From the NCBI RefSeq assembly GCF_036330325.1, contig NZ_JAZDRO010000004.1:62001-126000 (forward strand): 64,000 nucleotides of DNA, read 5' to 3'. This document shows positions 58,303-64,000 of this stretch, piece after piece (position 1 is the first letter of the stretch; every line of letters starts with the position of its first letter). The notes beneath the pieces are model-generated. The model saw only the letters and a list, made by a program, of their open reading frames with translations. It searched no databases and was not told the DNA's origin. Both the position numbers and the translations under genes were made by a program. The stretch comes from Hyphobacterium marinum. GTDB taxonomy: Bacteria; Pseudomonadota; Alphaproteobacteria; Caulobacterales; Maricaulaceae.

Positions 58303-61300
58303 CGACGCTCTTCTATCGTTATTCCCGGCTGTCCATTCTGGCCGTCCTTCTGCTGATCGCAGCGGGTGCGGCGGCCTTCCTGACGCTGGGCCGTCAGGAA
58401 GACCCCAGTCTGACCGAACGCTATGGCGCGATCACGACCGTCTTCGCCGGAGCCTCGGCCGAGCGCGTCGAAGCGCTGATCACGGACCCGATTGAGCGGG
58501 CGCTGATGGAGTTATCCGAGGTCGAGGAACTCAATTCGGTTTCGCGGTCCGGTGTCTCCATCATCACGCTCGATATACGCGAGGACCTGACCGGCGCCGA
58601 AGTCGATCAGGCCTGGAACCGTATTCGGGAGCAGGTCAATGGCGTGACGCCTACCTTCCCGGACGGCACCATCGCGCCGGATATCGACCGCTTCTACACC
58701 GGTGCCGCGACCCTGATCGTCGCGTTGCAGTGGGACGATTCCAGCGAGCCGAACATGGCGATCCTGTCCCGCCTGGCGCAGGATCTGGAAGACCGTTTGC
58801 GCAATGTGCCCGGTACCGATGAAACCCAACTCTTCGGCGAGATCGAGGAGGAAGTCCGGGTCATCGTCGACCCCGATGCGCTCGCCCCGCTGGGCCTGAC
58901 AGTTAATGATGTCGCCCGCCTCGTCGCGAGTTCCGATGCCAAGTCGCCGGCAGGTGAGTTGCGGGGCGAGGACGTCAATCTCGGGATCGAGGTCGCGGGT
59001 GAGTTTGATTCCCTTGACCGGATCCGGTCCGTCATCATTGCCGAGACCGCGGATGGCGGATTTGTCCGTCTCTCCGATATCGCCGAGATCGAGAAGGGTG
59101 CGCGGACGCCGGATCCCTCGCTCGCCATGGTCAATGGAACCCGCACGGTTCTGGTCGGGGCCTATCTCCAGCCCGAATTGCGGGTGGACCAGTGGACCAG
59201 CCGGGCGCGGGCGCTGGTCGAGGAGTTCGCGGCGGAAACACATGGCGTGTCGGTCGACGTGCTCTTCGCGCAGTCGGACTATGTCGAGAGCCGCCTCAAT
59301 GGCCTTGCCGAGAACTTCCTCTATTCGGCGGCGATCGTCTTTGCGGTGCTGTTCCTGATGATGGGCTGGCGCGCGGCGCTGATTGTCGGGTCAGCGCTAC
59401 CCCTGACGGTCCTCTTCGTCCTCTTCCTGATCAATCTCTATGGCGAGCCGCTGCACCAGATGTCGGTAACGGGCCTCGTCGTGGCACTTGGCCTGCTGAT
59501 CGACAATGCGATTGTCGTCGTCGACGAATACAAGTTGATGCGGGCGCGCAGCCTGCCGCCGCTGGACGCCATCAACAGGGCGCTTCGTCACCTGTTTGCG
59601 CCGCTGACGGCATCGACCCTGACGACGGTGTTCGCCTTCGCGCCGATTGCCCTGATGCCCGGCGCGGCCGGCGAATTCATTTCCATGATCGGGATTTCGG
59701 TGATTTTCGCCGTCGTGGCATCCTTCATTCTGGCCATGACCGTCATCCCGGCCTTCGCCGGCTGGTTTGACGATGGCCGGACCGAGGACAAGAACGGTCC
59801 CTTCTGGCGCAATGGCCTGTCCAGCCGCTCGCTGGGCGAAGTCTATCGCGGCGTGCTCGACACCATCGTCAAGCGGCCCTGGACGGGCATCGCCGGCGCG
59901 CTGATCCTGCCCGCCGCCGGACTGGCCGCCGCCTTCACCCTGCCGATGCAGTTCTTCCCGGCGACAGACCGCGACATGTTCCCGGTCTCGATGACCCTGC
60001 CGGCCAACACGTCCATCGAGGAGACGCGCCGCCAGGCCGAGCGCGCGACCGAGCTTTTCCTGGCCCATGAGGGCGTTGAGGAAGTGACCTGGGTACTGGG
60101 CCGCAGCGCGCCGCGCACCTATTACAACATCATGGGGGCCCAGTCCTCGGCCCCGTACTTTGCCGCCGGTTTTGTCAGGACGGAGTCCGCTACTGCGACA
60201 GCCGAGCTGCTGCCCATCGTGCAACAACAGGTCGCCGAGGAGTTTCCTCACGCACGATTCCTGACCCAGCCGTTTGAGCAGGGTCCGCCCATCACCGCGC
60301 CGATCGAGCTGATCCTGTCCGGGCCTGACCTGCAGGTGCTCAACCAGATCGGCGACGAGGTCCGTGCGGTTCTGGCTGAAACGCCTGGCGTCGTCAGTAC
60401 CGTGGCCACGCTCGAAATGGGCGCTCCGGTGGCGAGGCTCGACATCGACGAGTCTGCAGCCGGACTGGCAGGACTGCGCCTCGACCAGCTCGCCAACCGT
60501 TTGCGGACCGATTTTGACGGCGTCGAGGGCGGCAGCATTCTGGAAGGTGTCGAGGAATTGCCAGTCCGGGTCGTGACCCGGGATTCCCGCCGCTCATCGG
60601 TATCCGACATTTCAGGCACGCCCCTGCCGACGAATACCGGCGGGCTGACCAGCGTACCGGTCGGAGCCCTGGGCGGGATCAGCCTGCGCCCGGAAGTGGC
60701 GACCATTCCGCGCGAGGACGGCCAGCGGATCAATTCCATCTATGGCTATCTGGAACCCTTCGTCCTGCCCGACCCGGCGCTGAATGCCTTCCTGGAGCGG
60801 CTGGACGCGGCGGGTATTACCTTGCCGCCGGGCTATTCGATGCGCATTGGCGGCGAAGCCGAATCGCGCGGCGATGCCATGGCGGACCTGCTCAGCACGG
60901 CCATACCGCTGCTGATCCTGATGATCGGGTCGGTGGTGCTGGCGTTCAATTCCTTCCGCTATGCCGGCATCATCCTGGTCACGGGCTTCCTGTCGGTCCT
61001 GCTGGCGATCTTTGGCGTCTGGCTGTTCGGAACCCCGCTCGGATTTAACGCCATCGTCGGCTCGATGGGGCTGGTGGGCCTGTCGATCAATGGCTCCATC
61101 GTTGTCTTGTCAGCACTCAAATCGAACCCGGACGCGCTCGCTCTGAAACCGGGTGCGGTGCAGTCCACCGTCGTCGACGCGACGCGCCACATCGTTTCAA
61201 CCACGCTGACGACAATCGGCGGGTTCACGCCGCTGCTGATCGAGGGTGACGCCTTCTGGATGCCGTTTGCCTCAGCGGTTGCAGGCGGTGTTGCGGGCTC

Positions 61301-61436
61301 GGCCCTGCTGGCCCTGTTCTTTACCCCGGCCGCCTTCGTGCTGCTGGTGCGCCTGTCGCGCCACAAGGCCGAATTCAAATCCGGCCTGATGGCCCGGGTT
61401 GCCCGCGGCAGCCTTCGCGCGTTCAATCGTGGCTGA
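58299..61436 (+). CDS. RND efflux permease
   Basis: A 1045-residue inner-membrane transporter of the AcrB-like superfamily, close to the heavy, two-component group (starts TTLFYRYSRLSILAVLLLIA). VALGLLIDNAIVVVDEYKLM contains the TM4 aspartate used in proton relay. Two large periplasmic loops (about 35-335 and 560-870) and twelve helices are visible. An outer-membrane TolC partner is not encoded next to it. Substrate unknown. Confidence 0.93.
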   Translation: MTTLFYRYSRLSILAVLLLIAAGAAAFLTLGRQEDPSLTERYGAITTVFAGASAERVEALITDPIERALMELSEVEELNSVSRSGVSIITLDIREDLTGAEVDQAWNRIREQVNGVTPTFPDGTIAPDIDRFYTGAATLIVALQWDDSSEPNMAILSRLAQDLEDRLRNVPGTDETQLFGEIEEEVRVIVDPDALAPLGLTVNDVARLVASSDAKSPAGELRGEDVNLGIEVAGEFDSLDRIRSVIIAETADGGFVRLSDIAEIEKGARTPDPSLAMVNGTRTVLVGAYLQPELRVDQWTSRARALVEEFAAETHGVSVDVLFAQSDYVESRLNGLAENFLYSAAIVFAVLFLMMGWRAALIVGSALPLTVLFVLFLINLYGEPLHQMSVTGLVVALGLLIDNAIVVVDEYKLMRARSLPPLDAINRALRHLFAPLTASTLTTVFAFAPIALMPGAAGEFISMIGISVIFAVVASFILAMTVIPAFAGWFDDGRTEDKNGPFWRNGLSSRSLGEVYRGVLDTIVKRPWTGIAGALILPAAGLAAAFTLPMQFFPATDRDMFPVSMTLPANTSIEETRRQAERATELFLAHEGVEEVTWVLGRSAPRTYYNIMGAQSSAPYFAAGFVRTESATATAELLPIVQQQVAEEFPHARFLTQPFEQGPPITAPIELILSGPDLQVLNQIGDEVRAVLAETPGVVSTVATLEMGAPVARLDIDESAAGLAGLRLDQLANRLRTDFDGVEGGSILEGVEELPVRVVTRDSRRSSVSDISGTPLPTNTGGLTSVPVGALGGISLRPEVATIPREDGQRINSIYGYLEPFVLPDPALNAFLERLDAAGITLPPGYSMRIGGEAESRGDAMADLLSTAIPLLILMIGSVVLAFNSFRYAGIILVTGFLSVLLAIFGVWLFGTPLGFNAIVGSMGLVGLSINGSIVVLSALKSNPDALALKPGAVQSTVVDATRHIVSTTLTTIGGFTPLLIEGDAFWMPFASAVAGGVAGSALLALFFTPAAFVLLVRLSRHKAEFKSGLMARVARGSLRAFNRG

Positions 61437-61456
61437 AGCCAGCAGAAGTGATCAAC

Positions 61457-62059
61457 ATGGACAAGCGTGGCCCCTGGCAGGTCCTCGAGACACGTCTCGC
61501 CTATGAAAACCCGTGGATGCGCGTCGTCGACCACGATGTCATCCGGCCCGATGGCAAGCCGGGGCGCTATGGCGTCATGGTGCCGGCGAATTACGCGATC
61601 ATCGTTCTGCCTGTGCATGATGACGGCACGATCACGCTGGTGGGCCAGCACCGCTTCGCGACCGACCGGTATGAGTGGGAATTGCCCGAAGGCGGCGGCC
61701 CGAAGACCGATACGCCGCTCGACAGCGCGCAGCGTGAACTGCGCGAGGAGACCGGGCTGACGGCCACGCACTGGAAAGAGACATTCCGGGCGGATCTGTC
61801 GAACTCCATCACCGACGAGACCGGTTTCGGCTTCATCGCCTGGGGGCTGACCGAGGGTGAGCCGGATCCGGACGGGACCGAGATCCTCGCCACACAGCGC
61901 CTCGCCTTCCTGGAGGCCGTCGCCCGGGCCGCGAAAGGCGAATATCGGGACATGCCGACGGTGGCGATGCTGATGCTGACACACTACATGGCGGTATCGG
62001 GACAGCTGGAAGAGGACCTGACCGGGCTGTTGCTGGGGCAGGGGAGAGGATCACGATGA
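61457..62059 (+). CDS. NUDIX hydrolase, ADP-ribose pyrophosphatase-like
   Basis: A 200-residue NUDIX enzyme. The NUDIX box is GGGPKTDTPLDSAQRELREETGL (about 75-97), with the REL REE core intact. The size and the N-terminal dimer strands match ADP-ribose or sugar-nucleotide pyrophosphatases. A GTG at 61448 is an alternative start. It overlaps cysE by 4 bases. Confidence 0.88.
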   Translation: MDKRGPWQVLETRLAYENPWMRVVDHDVIRPDGKPGRYGVMVPANYAIIVLPVHDDGTITLVGQHRFATDRYEWELPEGGGPKTDTPLDSAQRELREETGLTATHWKETFRADLSNSITDETGFGFIAWGLTEGEPDPDGTEILATQRLAFLEAVARAAKGEYRDMPTVAMLMLTHYMAVSGQLEEDLTGLLLGQGRGSR

Positions 62060-62865
62060 GCGCCGCCGAACCCGTCAATGCCCGCACCGGTACCGCCGCC
62101 GTCTGGTCGCGCCTGCGCGTCGAAGCCGCGTCTGCGGCTGCCGAAGAGCCCATCCTTGCCAGTTTCCTGAATGCTTCCATCCTGCGCCATGACCGGTTTG
62201 ACGGCGCTCTGGCGCACCATCTCGCGGCCAAGCTCGCCGATGCCCAGCTCGACGCCATGCTGGCGCGTGATGTCATCGCCAACGCGCTCGCCGCTGACCG
62301 GACGATCGCCGACAAGGCAGCGGCCGACATGCTCGCCGTCGATGAGCGCGATCCGGCCTGCCGTTCGCTTCTCCAGCCCTTCCTCTATTTCAAAGGCTTC
62401 CTGGCGCTGCAGTCGCACCGCGTTGCCCACTGGCTCTGGGGGGAGGGGCGCGAGACGCTCGCCTTCCACCTGCAAAGCCGCATGTCGGAGCGCTTCGGGG
62501 TTGATATTCACCCGGCCGCGCGGATCGGGCAGGGCGTGATGATTGACCACGCGACCGGCGTCGTCATCGGCGAAACCGCCGTTATCGGCAATGATGTCTC
62601 CCTTCTGCACGGCGTGACGCTCGGCGGAACGGGTAAGGCCGGCATCGACCGCCACCCCAAGATCGGCGACGGCGTTCTGATCGGGGCCGGCGCGAAAGTG
62701 CTCGGCAATATCACGGTCGGCGAGGAAGCCCGCATCGCGGCTGGCTCGGTCGTGCTCGAACCTGTGCCCGCGCATTGCACCGTGGCGGGCGTTCCGGCAA
62801 AACCGGTCGGAGGGCGCTGCGCCGAACCGGCCAAGCGCATGGACCAGCAACTCTCCGGCGACTGA
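62056..62865 (+). CDS. cysE: Serine O-acetyltransferase
   Basis: A 269-residue CysE, first step of cysteine synthesis. Residues about 15-150 are the helical N-terminal domain (LFLYFKGF-like YFKGFLALQSHRVAHWLW). The beta-helix has GVDIHPAARIGQGVMIDHATGVVIGET with the catalytic histidine, GVTLGGTGK, and the closing VAGVPAKPVGG. GGGGAGAGG precedes the ATG. Confidence 0.94.
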   Translation: MSAAEPVNARTGTAAVWSRLRVEAASAAAEEPILASFLNASILRHDRFDGALAHHLAAKLADAQLDAMLARDVIANALAADRTIADKAAADMLAVDERDPACRSLLQPFLYFKGFLALQSHRVAHWLWGEGRETLAFHLQSRMSERFGVDIHPAARIGQGVMIDHATGVVIGETAVIGNDVSLLHGVTLGGTGKAGIDRHPKIGDGVLIGAGAKVLGNITVGEEARIAAGSVVLEPVPAHCTVAGVPAKPVGGRCAEPAKRMDQQLSGD

Positions 62866-62940
62866 TACGGGTGCGGCGGTTTTCAACCCGCGCCCGACAC
62901 GCGATAGACTGACACCGAATCGAACAAAGGACTGACCGAC

Positions 62941-63165
62941 ATGGCTCCCATCCTCACCGCGGAAGAGGCCACCAAGCTGCAGACCTTCCTCAGCCGGAAG
63001 CTCAATCCCGAACTGGTCGTCCAGCGCCGCCAGCGCCCCGACGAGTGCGCCGAAATCTATATCGGTCAGGAATGCCTCGGCGTGGTGTCGAAGAATATCG
63101 ACGAAGGCGAAACCTCATACTCCTTCGAACTGGTCATCCTCGACCTGGACCTCGAAGAGCTTTGA
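62941..63165 (+). CDS. DUF3126 family protein
   Basis: A 74-residue protein matching the short DUF3126 family of alphaproteobacteria: LQTFLSRKLNPELVVQRRQR, CAEIYIGQECLGVV and SYSFELVILDLDL. AAAGGA is upstream of the ATG. Function unknown. Confidence 0.85.
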   Translation: MAPILTAEEATKLQTFLSRKLNPELVVQRRQRPDECAEIYIGQECLGVVSKNIDEGETSYSFELVILDLDLEEL

Positions 63166-63171
63166 TCGCGG

Positions 63172-64000
63172 TCAGCTCGACAGCACGACATAGACGTAGC
63201 TGACGAAGATCAGGAAGATCAGGACGCTCGAGAAAAACGGGCGTTCGGTCATTCCGTCATCGGATTTTTGAGCGCTCGGATCGACGAGCGAGAGCAGTCC
63301 GTTCTGCAGCTGGCGATTGGTGCGGACTTCAAGCCGGTCAAAAATTGTGGACGTCAGGAATACGACAGCACTGCTGAGCGCCGGGGCCATCAACTCGGCC
63401 ACCATGCTGTTGGGCCGGAAGATGTTCGCAATCGCCACGACCATCGTTGCAACGACGATGACGATAAAGCGTTCCCCAAACGAGAATATCGACATCTTTT
63501 TCAGGCCAAGGGCGTACAGATCCAGCACGAGTGACTTGGGCAGGGCGCTCTTGGCCTCGTCCAGGGTCTGCTTCACTTCGGCGTCGGAATTTGCCGCCCA
63601 AATCCGGATGACCCAATAGCCCTGCTTCTGGGCACCTTTGGAGTCCGCTTCAAATTTTTGCAGCAGGTCAATCACGAGCTGTTCTTGTGAATTGGCCCTC
63701 TGGAATACACGGTCGAGCATGAATGCGATCAGGATCGCGAATATGGCTGCGGGTACGGCCAGTGCATCATAGAACGAGTCCATCTCGAGACCCGGAACGT
63801 AGAAAACGTAGGTTGCCGATAGCATCAGCATCAGCAGGCTGGCCGTATAGGCATAGCTCGGATCAGCCCGGCCATAGATAAGAAGGTTGCTGGCGATGAT
63901 CAGGATGGCACCGAGCGCGATGGCCGGGCCGATCTGATCAAGACCGAAGGCCGCCAGCAGGGCCAGGGACAGGACCGGCGTCAGGTAATAAAGAATGTTG
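63172..64000 (-). CDS. EamA/DMT-like membrane protein with C-terminal extension (partial)
   Basis: The frame is open from the window edge (64000) to the stop at 63172; about 276 codons are visible and the N-terminus is outside the window. The first part (YYLTPVLSLALLAAFGLDQIGPAIALGAILIIASNLLI, read in two overlapping pieces) looks like the last two helices of a drug/metabolite transporter. The remaining 220 residues are not part of that family: several more hydrophobic helices, a central soluble helix-rich segment with KQTLDEAKSALPKSL, and a terminal helix. An internal ATG at 63831 is not needed as a start. Confidence 0.65.
   Translation of the reverse strand, partial: NILYYLTPVLSLALLAAFGLDQIGPAIALGAILIIASNLLIYGRADPSYAYTASLLMLMLSATYVFYVPGLEMDSFYDALAVPAAIFAILIAFMLDRVFQRANSQEQLVIDLLQKFEADSKGAQKQGYWVIRIWAANSDAEVKQTLDEAKSALPKSLVLDLYALGLKKMSIFSFGERFIVIVVATMVVAIANIFRPNSMVAELMAPALSSAVVFLTSTIFDRLEVRTNRQLQNGLLSLVDPSAQKSDDGMTERPFFSSVLIFLIFVSYVYVVLSS

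Noticed and set aside
1..64000. tRNA, rRNA, CRISPR array, insertion sequence, prophage or replication origin
   Set aside because: I saw no cloverleaf, rRNA segment, spaced direct repeats, transposase or integrase motif, or origin-type DnaA box cluster. Repeats present are short palindromic intergenic units.

Overview
The window looks like a chromosomal segment of a flagellated alphaproteobacterium of the Caulobacterales/Hyphomonadales/Maricaulales group, and a Maricaulis-like organism is my best guess. The evidence is high GC coding sequence, the FlbT-FlaF flagellin regulators, FliX and FlbY (known mainly from Caulobacter relatives), a multi-flagellin tandem array, an FlmG-like TPR glycosyltransferase, and TTAA-N7-TTAA CtrA-type boxes in front of flagellar genes. 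I see no rRNA, tRNA, CRISPR array, insertion sequence or prophage. Placement is inferred from gene content only.

Layout. (1) 1-6672: the end of a NUDIX-like gene, then four secreted proteins: a small protein translationally coupled to an M64-type metallopeptidase, and two more proteins that repeat the peptidase's C-terminal module. (2) 6712-12005: housekeeping and accessory genes on the minus strand, including a VWA (CoxE-like) protein and, five genes away, its likely partner MoxR ATPase. (3) 12084-20470: flagellin locus: FlmG-like flagellin glycosyltransferase (minus), then flbT, flaF, four flagellins, flaG and a fifth divergent flagellin. (4) 20587-30819: a pseudaminic-acid locus. One arm is pseC-pseG-pseI-NeuD-like-propeller-wbqC-pseF-methylase (plus); the opposing arm is pseB-PhyH dioxygenase-methyltransferase (minus). 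(5) 30960-33473: cyanide-insensitive type bd oxidase cydA-cydB with a DUF2474-type small subunit. (6) 33547-37325: an SpsF-like cytidylyltransferase and a large beta-propeller protein with flagellin-hook-IN-like segments. (7) 37472-53896: flagellar basal body genes: flbY-flgJ-flgI (minus), fliX, dksA, flgH-flgA-flgG-flgF (minus), fliL-fliM-DUF6468-motE-like-TPR giant (plus), fliO-fliP (minus) and flgB-flgC-fliE (plus). (8) 53919-64000: alanine dehydrogenase, queF, nitroreductase, a TetR-controlled RND efflux pair, NUDIX hydrolase, cysE, DUF3126, and the C-terminal part of an EamA-like membrane protein with an unusual extension.

How it works together. PseB and PseC start from UDP-GlcNAc; an acetyltransferase, PseG, PseI and PseF carry the pathway to CMP-pseudaminic acid; FlmG would load the sugar onto the five flagellins before export. 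FlbT and FlaF tune flagellin synthesis. The divergent and convergent flagellar operons supply rod (FlgB, C, F, G, FliE), P- and L-ring (FlgI, FlgH, FlgA), rod-binding (FlgJ), switch (FliM), stator-linked (FliL, MotE-like) and export (FliO, FliP) parts. The visible regulatory layer is CtrA-type boxes on early genes and sigma-54-type -24/-12 promoters on several flagellins and ring/rod operons.

The most interesting unexplained structure is in the flagellin leaders. Each of the five leaders carries a short stem with an A-rich loop, with different stem sequences that stay paired. Only flagellins 1, 2 and 5 have a recognisable sigma-54 promoter. FlbT is known to act on flagellin mRNA, so these hairpins are a testable candidate for its target.
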